This document shows positions 47,637 to 59,898 of a DNA stretch of 64,000 bases, in pieces. Position numbers and translations under genes: made by a program. Positions within the stretch are counted from its first letter, which is position 1, and each line of letters begins with the position of its first letter. The notes beneath the pieces were generated by a model. That model saw only the letters and a program-made list of their open reading frames with translations, had not been told where the DNA came from and did no database searches. Origin of the DNA: Eretmocerus hayati (lineage: Eukaryota > Arthropoda > Insecta > Hymenoptera > Aphelinidae); NCBI GenBank assembly GCA_029851415.1, contig CM056741.1, forward strand, positions 176,745,021 through 176,809,020, read 5' to 3'.

Positions 47637-48702
47637 GTAAATCGACCACTCGTACCACTTTTATACGTAGAAGTTGGCGCTGGAGTCGGCGGACATCTCG
47701 AATCCACCCGTGTTTGTTTACAATCTCGACGCGTCGATGAGATAAGCGTGCAAGATATAGATATACTTCATCGCGAATGTTACGTGGATCGTTTAGTGAG
47801 GCCGCAACAAAACTCAAAGCGCGATAGGATGACTTCGTCATCAAAATTATTTGCTACTACTTTACTTTTACAGAATTTTCTGATAGCTAGCAGCCAGCCA
47901 TGCATTTTTGAGAGTGAATTAATGATGACAAAATCGCTCACTTTAATATTAACCTTCAGTATCTAGAATGTATCCCTGATATTCGCGACATTAAATATTA
48001 ATGTAAAAACTGTAGAAAAATGGCCAAAGTTGATCAGGTTAAGTGTAGAAGAGAGAACATTTACGCAAAAAAAAAATATACGCACATACAGACACGGGCA
48101 AAGGGCCTCAAAGGTGGGAGCTCGGATGGGTGTCTCCTTTTGATTTCGAATGATTCTTGAAGAAAAAGCGTTACCTACAATCGATAGATCTCGGCGAGAG
48201 GAACAAAATGGTCTAAGCATTTGTAGATACAGGCACTTTTGTTGAAGAAAATATGCGATCGAATGGAACAATTGATCAAAAATTTGTAGTCACGAAAACA
48301 ACCCTTTCTCTCCAGGGAGGGCAGCGAAATAGGTGGATGAATTAATTCGCTCACTTCACACCTCACTTCGTGGTCTCGCAAAAATTTTCTGGCATAAAAA
48401 GTGTTAAATAAAAAACAAAGAAATGAATGAATAAATGAATAATAATTAGTTGAAAAATAACAGTAAAACCGAAATTACGAGATTGCTTTTCCAATAAATA
48501 GAAACATGTAAATATAAAAAACTTCGCCGTTATGGTATTATGCTTGTAACATTGCCGGAAACTTCATCATTCTCCCAAATGTTTATAATGCATTTAACCA
48601 CAAATTGTTATCACGAATATCGGTTTCCGAGCATGTTCATCGTACTACACAAAACAAGTGAAGCAGTTATAGGGCTCGATACCTCCATATGAAGAATATC
48701 AT

Positions 48703-49363
48703 CTACCGTCAATCGGGGTAACTTTGGAACGAAAATCGCATATTTTTCCTTCAATCTCACGAAAGTTTCTGAAAAAAATACGTACTTGTCAGTTTTTACT
48801 CTACAAAATTGAAACTTCGTGAAAATATTCCAATGTAACAATGGTTTCGTCCAGATATGTCTACAGATAAGTGAAATCTAGCTCAGCTACCTTGGATTCG
48901 ACCTGCTAAAGTCGGGACCACACCACTTTTTCCGAGAGGCTGTTTGTTGGATTGACAACGTACTTTTGAAGAAGTCAGCTTATAAACGGATTGATGCCTG
49001 ATGAAGGGGATGTCGGAGTCCTATCAATATTGTACAGTTACCGACATGGTCGAGTTTTCGGATTTCTCGATGAATTTTTGAGATATCAAAAATTTAACAA
49101 GTAACGCCGATTCTATGAGCCATACAGAATCGGCGTTACTTAGTAGAATCCCGATATCTCGAAAATTCATCGGGAAATCCGAAAACTCGACAATGTCGGT
49201 ATCCGGTATCCTCTGAAGGCCCTCACGCCGATGCAAAACATCGTTTATGCTTGTCCCAAGTGGAGGGAACCGGTATTAAGGCCTCAGGATCATCTGCCTA
49301 GCCAACTGTGCGTGATAACCACTCTTTCCTGGGTTGTTCCAAAAGTACCCCGGTTGACGGTAG
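48703..49363. mobile_element. Foldback with ACCGTCAAYCGGGGTA tips
   Basis: CTACCGTCAATCGGGGTA at 48703 and its inverse at 49346-49363 bound about 660 bp. A separate, nearly complete palindrome (49040-49200) lies inside. Inner sequence of the outer element does not pair over long distance, so it may be decayed. Confidence 0.45.
49040..49200. mobile_element. 161-bp palindromic MITE
   Basis: ACCGACAT...ATGTCGGT ends, with arms of about 75 bp including TCGAGTTTTCGGATTTC and an inner GTAACGCCGATTCT/AGAATCGGCGTTAC. The loop is about 10 nt. Confidence 0.7.
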
Positions 49364-49487
49364 TCAAATATGTTAAGTGTGTAGTGACCGTGACAAATTA
49401 CTGGTTTCTTCTTGATCGTGGACGACAAAATAATAAGAGTTCTCAATAAGTATTCTCATATAAGATGTTGAATACTGGTGTATTTAC

Positions 49488-49520
49488 GACGTTTCGTTGA
49501 CTATCAGTCGACCTCATCAG
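49488..49520 (-). ncRNA. Hammerhead-ribozyme-like core
   Basis: The minus strand reads CTGATGAG, helix II GTCGAC/GTCAAC with one C-A mismatch and a five-base loop, then GAAACGTC. GTC is the preferred cleavage triplet and the ACGT could form a dimeric stem III. As in the copies near 26.7-26.9 kb there is one extra G after CTGATGA. It is likely a decayed Penelope-type terminal repeat. Confidence 0.4.
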
Positions 49521-50223
49521 GCTATATAGACATTCGAAGAATGATTTTACATCACAAAAACTATTGTATAAAATATTTGGTGTGGAATTATTGGCCACGT
49601 CATGTCAGCTGTTATAAAGCGAGCAGACCACAGTAGTGATCGTGGTGCAAAAAATCTTGACCGTTAACTGCTTGGTAGTTACAATTGATACAGTCAACAT
49701 TTGTCGAATTTAATACTGCTGGTTCAAGGTGGTTCTATCAATGACTCTATAATGATCATTTGAATTCTGTTCATGCTCTACATCTTCAGCATCACGGCAT
49801 TGTGGCATCTCATCTTTTCGGTCGGTTTCAGCATATCTCAAATTCATATCTTGAGTATGTATAAAACACTATATGAAAAATGTTTTCTGTGGTATACGAT
49901 TACTTCCTGGTGAGGTATTGCATCCCAACATCAATCTCATTTTACATGAATTTTGGTCATCAATTTACAAAACAGGAATGAAAATATTTTGCTAAATTGA
50001 CGAGGACATCGTGCCTAACTCAAGCGGAAGAGATTTCTCAAGACGTGTCCAACATTTGAAAAGAAGTTTTTTCCATAAAGCCGTCAATAAACAGATACAC
50101 AAACAAAAGCATCGAGTGCACGAACCGATGCCTGGCAAAACCACGCTCTAACGTTTTGCGAAATACCCACACACAGATATCTCGGTGTGTACATAATCTT
50201 GGACAGGTAGGCTATGCACACTA

Positions 50224-51108
50224 GGGTGTCCGTTATTTTCCAAGTTTCCCCGATCTCCCATGCTCCCCCCCCCCACAACCTAATCATTTGGTGAGATATT
50301 GCGGGAAAAAAATTTCCGGGATCTTGGTGAAGTTTAAATGCTGCCCCACCTGAAGCGTTTTTTATTTGAACTGTACCCATTGAAATAAAAATTTGAGCCA
50401 ATGATTTGCATGTACCGCGCATGCATTCCCTTTTACGTCCTCGAATGTGCCACTGATCGATAGCGGGTGCAATTTTCTTCAATATGACTACCCGGAACAT
50501 CCAATTCTATACAGTACAACCGGAATTAACCCACTCGTTCGCATATCATCCACCTGAAGAACATAAAAGTGACTGAAAACGACCGTTTTGCGTTTTGTCG
50601 GTTTTTTGAGTCTAGTAAAAAATCCTGACAATTAGAGGCAAAACTGAGTACGGATTTTGTTTCAGAAACAAAATCCGTATCTTGAACGTACGTTGAGGAA
50701 TACATCAAAAACACATATTCACATGTTTAAAACAGACCGACTGAAAATTCGCATTTTTAGGACTCTTTGAGATTGAATTTTCCAATATTCGAAAACAGTG
50801 ATAACTTTAGTTCTTTTTGCATCAAATTGACTTTAGAAAGTAGTCATTTCAAAGGAAAATTCACTGGCTATCGATTAGAAATACTCTCAGGTGTATAGAA
50901 GCACGCACATGTGCAGGAAATGCCGATCACTGTATCAAAATTTTCTTTGAGGCCATAATCCATCAGAAAAAATTGCTTGAGGCGGGGCAGCACTTGAAAA
51001 TCACCTAGATCCACGAAAATTTTTTTTATCGCAATATCTCAAAAAAAACGATTAGGTTGTGGTGGGTGGCACAGAGCATCGGAGAAACTTGAGAAATAAC
51101 GGATACCC
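50224..51108. mobile_element. TA-flanked foldback, about 885 bp
   Basis: Tips are GGGTGTCCGTTATTT on the left and an inverted GGGTATCCGTTATTT on the right, with TA on both sides. Arms match over about 130 bp. The centre has a separate perfect palindrome, TACGGATTTTGTTTC followed by its inverse (about 50650-50682). No transposase. Confidence 0.7.
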
Positions 51109-51110
51109 TA

Positions 51111-53653
51111 ATGTACACCCAAACATTATAGATGAGTCGACAAGCCATAATCTTGAGAAAGAATACCCTTAATACTAAGAGAAGAGACAGAATGTGTTCA
51201 AAGCGTATGTGGAGGTGTTATGAGTGTGCAAATTTTTTGCTCCCGAGTTATGGAAAAGTGAAAGCTGGTGTGCGATGTTCTGCATAGACATATGTGACGA
51301 TGGAAAAAACTTTGACAAAGAACGCAAGCTGAAGCTCACAGATCACGCTGTCGCACGCACTCACTGACATGCACTCGCGCTGCCTATTTTCCTCTTGTTT
51401 CTCAATTAGACAGGGAATGTGGACAAAAACGACGACGTCGATGATGAATTTTTTCGCCAAGAATGGCCAAACATCCCAGAGTTATTAGGTGCAAAACGTG
51501 CGTGATCGAGGGAGATGGCAAATTTTCTCGTTGGCTCTCATTGAGATATTTTTTAAGATAAAATTCGATTTATTTGTTCCTTTGTACAGCAGTATAGAAT
51601 GATCTGGTACGTATAAGTATATAATTGCATGGTACATTTGTACATTTGAAACATGGGACTATGCATTTTTTGCATTTCCGATTCGAGAAATCCTGAAGTT
51701 GTGTTTCATTAGAATGTGAGGTAGCTTTTTAAGCCCTGTTATGGTACAGTTTTCTATTCATTCTGTTTTGGTTTTCCTTGTCAATTTTTTCAATACTAAT
51801 GCGTATTTGCACGTGTTTTCATATAGTTTTCTTTTCAATACTTTCATCAGGCTTTTAACAATGCTTTGAAATCCAGGCTCTTTTCCTATCCGCCCTTCCA
51901 ATGACTTTTGACGTGTTGTGTAGATTCCCTTTTTCGCTTCCTTGCTACTTCCAAGATGAATGCCAAATTTTCGTCCCTTGACTCGCATACCCTGCATTTT
52001 ATGTTCTTTAATCCCTTCTCTCGTTTCTCGCGTATACTTCTGCATCTCAGTTTTGCCTACCGTTCCTTCAGGCTTCCATTTGCTTGCTTCTCCTCTCAAG
52101 TCCTGATGGTTTCTCCTTCAAGAGCTGATAGTATTTGCAATTTCTGAGTCCTTCATTTTACTCCAGTCGTTTTGAATTTTCTGATTTTCTCTAAGAGCTG
52201 TTTCTAAGATTATTCATCAAGTGACCTTCCTTCACCTTCTGTGAGATCTGCTATGGGACACTCCCGATGACCAGAGAATTTTTTGGGGATGTTTTTTTTG
52301 TCATTATTGGTTGGTTTCTATGGTTTGATTGATTCAGGAAGGTTGTCTAGAAAAGAGGGCATATACCGGACAAAGATAGCTCACGACCAAAATTCTTCGG
52401 TGTCTTGGGGGAAACATTATAATTAATAATTCGATAAATTCTTTGGACCCTTTGAAGTCATTTTCACACAAGTCCTGATGCAAGTATTTAATATCTTGAT
52501 TTAAAAAAGTTTTATGATGACTCAGAATGTTTCCGCCTACCCACAGACTTCAAACATACTTCTTGGTCTTGTAACATGTATTACATTAGTTATTAGCCTA
52601 GTATCGGGTGGGTACGTTTTAGTGACATGCAAAATTGTCCTTACTATAACGAAGCAGATTTGGAAATGATCATCAAAATTATTCTCTGACAAATATGGGA
52701 GATATGCCGATCATTCAGTGGACTTCGTTTCCATAAGTAACGTCATAAGTTCATCTGAAATTATTCCGCAAATGGAAATATTCTGTCAAACGCCGAGCTG
52801 CTGGTGTTTGCAGGTGGAAGTCACATATAAAGCTTACCAGACAGTTGGTCAAAAATTTCCTACATCTGGAATCATCTGTTCAAACAATGATTCAACAAGA
52901 TTCATTTGATAGAAATTTTCCAACCAAGAGCAGAAAGTGAAACGAGATTTTGTCTTTTACATTCAAAAAACGCCTTGGACGACTAATTTCATGGACTTTG
53001 GAGATTTTATAGAGTTCAGAATATTTCTCTGGCGTGAATTACAATATTGAGAACGAGAATCCAGTAGCGTTTTGCTTCATAGATCATGAGAATGAGATTT
53101 GAAAAAAAAAAAAAATTTGTTTTCATCTTGCATGCCTAATTTCGAAAAGTTGTCGATCTCAGTACATTCTGCATCCTATTCACGAATTCAAACTTATAAT
53201 CAGAAAATTACACAATGAGTCTGTCTTGACCTTGGTGGAGTCCCCACCTTTCGACATTTGAAGTCACTAGTTCAAGCAGATCTTTTCATTCTTTGATACC
53301 TTCTAATTCAAACATTCACGAGAGAATTCAGATTTTGCTCGAATCAAGCTTGAAATGAATTCATGATTGCGATGCCGAAGTATAATATTCAGGTGGTGAA
53401 TAATTATTGGATATACTTATTTGTATGTATCATGCCTTACAGAAGATTTCAACCATGGTCTGTAAAGCCTTGATAACATCTTTCGTTCTCGAAATGTAGT
53501 ACATAAGGTTTCTGTATAGGAACTAAGGAACTTCTAGCTAGGCGTTTCTATGGACCTTATCCTCAATTGAGGTCAACGTTGTAGTTATGTACAAACGTCC
53601 TCAAGCGATTACGTTTGCGAGGTGTTGTGTAAATTTCCAATACTGATCGATTC
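51111..53653. other. Non-coding stretch with a possible relic frame
   Basis: A minus-strand Lys/Arg-rich frame at 51758-52099 could be a decayed retroelement gag-like fragment but shows no diagnostic motif. Frames at 52718-52909 are not supported by splice sites. Confidence 0.35.
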
Positions 53654-53870
53654 GCACCAGGGTTTGACACGAAACTGATTTTTGAATTTCGGTTTATTTC
53701 GGATCGGGGGGTCAAACTTCTGTGATAATTTTGGAATTGATCTCCATTCATCTTGGATGCACAGCAACAAAATTATCGGTTACATCTCCACAATTATCAC
53801 ACAAGTTTGACCCCCCGATCCGAAATGAACCGAAATTCAAAAATCGGTTTCGTGTCTAACCCTGATTTGC
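53654..53870. mobile_element. 217-bp palindromic MITE
   Basis: Arms of about 85 bp, from ACCAGGGTTTGACACGAAAC with TCGGATCGGGGGGTCAAAC to their inverse, flank a loop of about 50 bp. Confidence 0.7.
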
Positions 53871-53946
53871 ACATAAGCATCTCAAAAATGAGACGACATG
53901 GGGTACTAAATTAACTTCCATCATGTGAAACCTCGTTCCAATTTTT

Positions 53947-54335
53947 TTATAAGATCCATGAATGAAGATGTTCAAAATACCAAATTGCCGTATCTAAACT
54001 ATTATACCTAAATCGCCCAGAGGCTTTGTCACGTGGATGATGCGCTGGTCTGCCTGATGGCAACTTCACAAGCTTATCGAATGACAAATAAAATAAGAGA
54101 GGTTTGTAACGATCAGGAGGGCATCGGCCAGATAGATAAATATCTGATGCATGCACGAGACGATGCTCCAATACATTTGTCGGAAGACATTCTTGGTGGT
54201 CTTTATACAAGAGCGATTGTGCTGATGTGTTGTATGAGATTTTGTAGCATTAGTATTATAGTGTACTATGTAGTCGGCTTTCCTATAAATAGTTTTCGAA
54301 TAGTGTACATACGAGTATGTATAGAGCTCTTCTAA
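53947..54335. other. Region open on both strands, strand unresolved
   Basis: Overlapping frames at 54033-54335 (plus) and 53947-54210 (minus) both have protein-like composition. At most one is coding; neither has a recognisable family or convincing splice sites. Confidence 0.25.
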
Positions 54336-55054
54336 TCGGGAGCGCGTTGGCCTCGGATGAAACTCGGATCGAGGTTATGTGTGTATATACGAGCTGCTAT
54401 TGGCTCATAATATAATAGTGTTGGTAGTGATGCAGGCTTTTCTCACGAGAGGATGTTACGAGGGACGCGTGCACGAGGCACGAGATTACATAGCTCTTTT
54501 GGTGTGCCAGTAAAATATTATACATGTGGAAAGAGTCATAAAATGACGCTTGAACCACGCCCGTCATGGGTGGAAAACTCATGACATTTGTCAGAATAGA
54601 TTTTTATGAACAATCTTTTGTTCAGACTGATGGTTTCGTTGGGATGAAGAGAGGTACAAGTTAAGGACTTAAAAAACTACCTCAGATTTCTGGGAAGACT
54701 GAAACAATTTTGATGATTGTTGCAAAAGTATATCTGAACATCTGCAGCCGTCGATAAAATATGTAGGGAGTTGGTTTTTATTCAATTGGGCATGCCCGCA
54801 TATACTTTTTACTTCAATTGAAATAAGACTTTGGTAAACATCCACTCTCAAAGAGTTTTAGGACTTTCAAAATTTCCAATTTTTATGCGAGTTATTTGTT
54901 GATAATTTCAAGATGCTTCTGATCTTGAATCCCCCCCCCCCCCACTGACACATCACCATACATTGAAAAACCTGACTGAAATAAGCAAAGTAATCTCTCT
55001 AGAGATTAAAATTGCTTAAATAAAAAAATTAATTGAAAAACCTGGTTCTAATAT

Positions 55055-56002
55055 AATTGAGGGGGTGGGTGGAAAAAGGGCGTAACCGCCATAATGCCCT
55101 TTTTCCGGACTTCGCTTTTTTTGAGCCCCTGTACCAAGATCTACCACCCCCCGAAATCCGTTTTTCGTAAGACCCCAAAAACCATCTGGCAGATAAGAAG
55201 GCGTACTCCCTTTCAACTGCACGATAAAAGGCGTGATTGCAATGATAGAATGTTAAAAGGGCGTAACTGCTATGATAAGATGTTAAAAGAGCGTAACTGC
55301 TGTGATAATATTTCAAAAGCAGGGCTTTATTTTTTGCTCAGCCCAACAGGATTTGGAAAAAGGGCTTAAGTACCTGACTAAAAAGATTTAAAAGGGCGTA
55401 ACTACTCTGTAACAGGGAGTAAGTGACGGCGGATCTGGAAAGAGGGCCTAATTACCGAGGAAAAAATTTATAAAAATTCTCCAGAGCCTGGAAACGCTTT
55501 TCCACCCAATATAACGATGAAAACATGTTGTTCTACCTTCAAATTAAGTGTTTTCACCCCTCCCTAGTGAAGAAAGTGTCTCGTCATCTTCACACGGCTG
55601 ATGGAAGCTTTTCGTGTCCATGGAACCGTGGAGCATGAATCGAACCACCCCCTAGCAATCAGATATCTTCCAAAACATGCCCAGGAACACTCTCGAAAAA
55701 TTTGGAGACGATTGGACTTGATCGCGAGATTTAATCCCACTTTTTGTGAGGAAGAAAGACCAAAATCTGACCCTGTATTCGGAAAAAGGGCGTAATTGCA
55801 TTTTTTGAAATTGCTGAAAAAAGCTCAAAATCAAATTTCATCTCCCGGCTCGGGTTGGGCTATTTCGAGAATGCTATCTTTTTCGGAATAAGTCAGCTCA
55901 ACTCGTCCAATTATGTCTTTACCGGTTTCTATTAAGTTTTTATTGATTTTCTCAAAATGACCGTTTTGCAGTTACGCCCTTTTTCCACCCACCCCCTCAA
56001 TT
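55055..56002. mobile_element. 948-bp element with AAAAAGGGCGTAAC repeats
   Basis: The ends are inverted AATTGAGGGGGTGGGTGG. The motif AAAGGGCGTAACTGC occurs at both tips and several more times inside (about 55257, 55289, 55390 and 55787). No coding sequence. Confidence 0.65.
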
Positions 56003-56043
56003 CTCATTCATGATCTTTCCACGGGTGGGGCCCACTTTTCATT

Positions 56044-56851
56044 GAGTTTCAGCTTACGTCCAACAGCGGAGACATGTCCAATGGCGTATGTCGTGATGTT
56101 TTCTCGTTGTTTATGTTATAATGAAGATGTGTGCACAGCAGTTTCGGTATCGGACTCGATTTCGCTGAGTTTTTCCCTATTTTTGTTTTTTACGCAATTT
56201 ATCCTTTGATTACATGAAATTAAGCGATTATCAGCAGACTACTTACTTTGGATTCGACAATTTCCAAGGTATCTCAGCTCATTCGAGAACTTATTTCAAG
56301 ATCTACAAACAGAACCCAAACGCGTGGGTTATTATCGAACTCTAGTTGAGTAGTCTTCCACTTACGTGAGGGAAAAAATTAGGCTAGTCGAAAAGCGTGG
56401 GTTCTTCCAAGCACAGCCTTTGCTCTGTCGTATGTGTGTTGTCATGCACTGTAAAAGAAAAAGATGATCGGGTCGAATCTATCACTTCTCTTGCTCGAAA
56501 CGATTTGAAGAACGTCAATGAACCGCAGCCCAAGATCAAGCTCAGCAATGCTGAAGCACGCTAGAACCATGATTGAACATTATTGTCTGGACGGAACAGA
56601 TATTGGAAGTACAGGTTCTCTTGGAGGCTAATAACATTAAATTTGATGATTTTATTGCTACTACTGATCATGAACATTCTTCATATCACAGAAAATTTTT
56701 TGGGCCCCACCGATTTGATAGAAATACTATAAATAGATGTCAAACTGATGATTTTCCAAAAAGTTTGGCTCTCGTAACTGCTCAAACGCGCATTTGTACT
56801 CTCTCGCAATCTAGATCGGAATCGCGATTTCGTCTCCGCAGTGAACGTGTT
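56044..56851 (+). repeat. Dispersed repeat, copy 2 (inverted partner at 12297-13120)
   Basis: Aligns to the reverse complement of copy 1. The open frame seen there is broken here by an extra G after ATTG at about 56605. Confidence 0.65.
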
Positions 56852-58789
56852 AATTGTACTTCTGTATTCTCTGATGTTTTATCTCTTGATATCATGTAGC
56901 GTCACATTTGTAAGGATTTTACGTCGGTTGAACTGTCAAGATGATCAACGCATATTTATTGAATTATAGGTATCCTCAATCACAAAATGTTAACACTGGG
57001 CCCTACTGACTCGCTAAAGCAAATCCGTCATTAAATACTTTCATCATACTTTGGCTGACTATCGTATTGAAATTGAAGAGCCAAAGAGTTTTACATGAAT
57101 ACCATTATTGTTCTTCAATAACGGCAAGCGGAGTAAGGATTTCTTAGCTCTTCTTCTCCAGAACTAAATCGTATGGAAAAACATTGTGTCAGAACCTGCA
57201 GCATCATCCAATAATAATCCCACGATTCTACCGCGTAACTGAAGATGAAGATGCGTCTGGTTTTAGTAGATGCATGGCTATTTGAAAATCACCTTTTGTT
57301 CCTTTTGTATTGGTCGGTCCCTGAAAATCCTATCAAGTGATCCTAGAAATCACCTGCAATTATTGGAACCTTCGGGGATATTCCCATCTATCAATAGATA
57401 AAGAGCCAAGTAGTGGCACCATCGTGATTCTTCTTCCCAGTCGATGACCAGTTTTACTTGCGTGATGGTGTCATACACTGTGCTACAGGCGCGGACGCTT
57501 AACTGTTTCCACGGTAAGAGCACCGAACGCAGTTAGCGAGACTTTTATGATGTTGCACACTATTATGTTCTATGTATCAGAAAGTGACGATGATAAAATA
57601 TAGATTTGGTCCAATGAAATCGAATCTGATATCACCTTGCTGTATCTGATTGCAGGTTATATGAATCACAAGGTAAGTAGTGTGCCCAACTTGCTCCCTA
57701 TCAGTTCATTTTTCTGAAGATTTTTGATCACTCCAAACATTTTCAATGCGCGTAGGCTGATTTTGAAGCTTCCTCCATAAGGACTTTGGAATGAACTCGA
57801 GTAAGTCAAATTTTGACGAAACGGAGCCGAGCTATCACAATTTGTCCCAAAAGTAACTTTTTGCAAGTTCCCAAGATGGGATGTAGAAAATGCATGGGAT
57901 CTTTTTTCTATTTTTCGACAAAGGTATTGAAAGCATTCTAATCGATCTTGAGAACTGATTCTATCTTATACAGATATGATAAACACGTTCTGAGTAATAA
58001 AAACGACGCAAAAAGACATTTGCGGAACATTTGCTTGTGTCTTACTCTTTTTCGAATAATGAAGCATCATTATACAGTAATAATCTTCGTAAATTTATCT
58101 GGCCAGTGCAGAGCGCTAGACGGTTCGAACGAATTTGACTACGAAATTTCATTGAATTGTGCCGATTCAATTTCAGTTGTTAAGAGAAAATATTGATCAG
58201 AGGGAGGTGGCGCGAGGTTAGAAATCGAGCGAGACGATCGGCATTTGATTGGCACTCATCCCTCAAAATGAAAAGACCACGAAGATCAGTAGAATAGTTT
58301 TCGAAATATGAAGAGGGGAGAAAAGTTGAAACCGAAGTTCAAGGTAAAAATATTTCTAGAGCAAAAATGAATCAGTGGATGATGCTAAAAAAGGAGTAAG
58401 CCCATCGCCCGAGGAGCTTGAACAATGCCTCAAAGTTTCAAAGAGATCTGCCGAAGCGCACGCGAAATTTCGGGTGACATAAGAAAAATGAAAGACAAAT
58501 TTTGCAAAAAATGGATGCCCCGATCAAAATTCTATATCGACGTTAGCGGAACAATCGAGAACAATTCAGGTACTTTCATGCGTTGAATGTTAGATGCTAG
58601 AGCGTTTCCGCAAACATGGTGTGAAAATGATAATCAATTGTGGGTAATCAATTTGACGTGGGAGAGGGAGTATTGCGAGTATGGAGCTGTCAATGGGCTG
58701 GGCCCATCACTGATCAATTTGAAATAAACCCTCAACGTTTTCGGGAAATCTATCTAAGGATTCAGGAGAGGCAACATGACAAGGACACC

Positions 58790-58836
<47 letters not shown>

Positions 58837-59157
58837 TAATTAATAATAATTATTATCCATATTAAAAGAAAGTATGTCAAGGGCTGTGAGGCAAGGAATC
58901 AAATGAGCTGAAATACGCACGGATTGGTCAAACTAAAATTTTTTCACACTTCTTTAACCGAAGACGATTTCCTGAGCGTGGAAACATAAAAATTGCAAAA
59001 TGTCACTTTCACTTTCCTCGTTTTTTCGGGCAATGCAGAAATCATTCAAGGTCGGTCTAAATTACTAATTGTCTGATATTATAACGTACCGAAATTGGAA
59101 AATTTTGCAACATGGTCAACGAATGCCCAATCCTGAGTTCAGCATGAGGGGGGTGGG
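56852..59157. other. Non-coding stretch
   Basis: An open frame at 57948-58196 (plus) has protein-like composition but no family or splice support. Purine-rich sequence at 58.2-58.6 kb may be retroelement debris. Otherwise nothing was recognised. Confidence 0.35.
58793..58832. repeat. (CA)n microsatellite
   Basis: About 19 CA units. Confidence 0.95.
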
Positions 59158-59341
59158 GTATTTCTCTTAATTTTGTCGGAGTGAACCCCACTATGTGGCA
59201 ACTCTGAAGAGAGTAAGATTCTTTCTTTCGGAGTGAAAATCTTACCCATGGCCAAGTGAATCTCACTCTTTCCGAGTTGCCACAAAGGGAGGGGATGGAG
59301 GGAGGTTCACTCCAAAAAGTTAGGAGAGATTTTGGGTACAC
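59158..59341. mobile_element. 184-bp foldback MITE with GGAGTGAA motif
   Basis: Inverted arms share GGAGTGAACC and TGTGGCAACTC with AGAGTNAGATT. The GGAGTGAA half-site recalls the arrays of the element at 5508-6270, though the rest is not clearly related. Confidence 0.55.
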
Positions 59342-59669
59342 TTACAGACTTTAGTATCAGAATACTGTGACAGAATTTCACAATGACTGATGTGTTTATG
59401 AGTGGTGTGTTAATCGGGAGCACCACACCCAGCAGGTTATCATTACATTTCAAACGAAGCAAGTTTTAACTTTGTTCCATCATTGATCTAGCCACAATGA
59501 ATTCAATCGGGGAAATTCCTCGGTGATGATCCTCGCTGTTTTCTAAAAAGTCGAAGACTTGATAGGTCTAATAAACTCTTCCAAGCTTCCAAAGTCATCA
59601 GGCAGTTATCTAATATTTGATTATAACTGCTTTATAGATATAGCTGGATCAGGTCAGAGGTCAATATGA

Positions 59670-59676
59670 TATAAAA
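59670..59676 (+). promoter_or_regulatory. TATA-like box
   Basis: TATAAAA lies 229 bp before the ATG of the 422-codon gene, leaving a 5' leader of about 200 nt if it is used. Chance occurrence is possible in this AT-rich DNA. Confidence 0.3.
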
Positions 59677-59898
59677 AGAAGAGGAGATAGTTTTTTCGAT
59701 ACTACAGAGTAAGATGATGTCAGAGTCAGTTCTTGGTGAATTACCTAAATGAATACATCTCATCGAAAATTCGGCAAGATTACGTGAGTTCAAGTCTATG
59801 ATTCCAAATCTAAAATGAAATCGATTTACTGTGCATTTATCGATTTCTTGATTCTTTCCTTGATATAGTGACCAGTGAGCTCACCATAAGATCCTGCG

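Noticed and set aside
59706..59867. Possible 5' UTR intron of the 422-codon gene
   Set aside because: GTAAGA and TTGATATAG could be splice sites, but with the TATA-like box at 59670 the first exon would be under ten bases.
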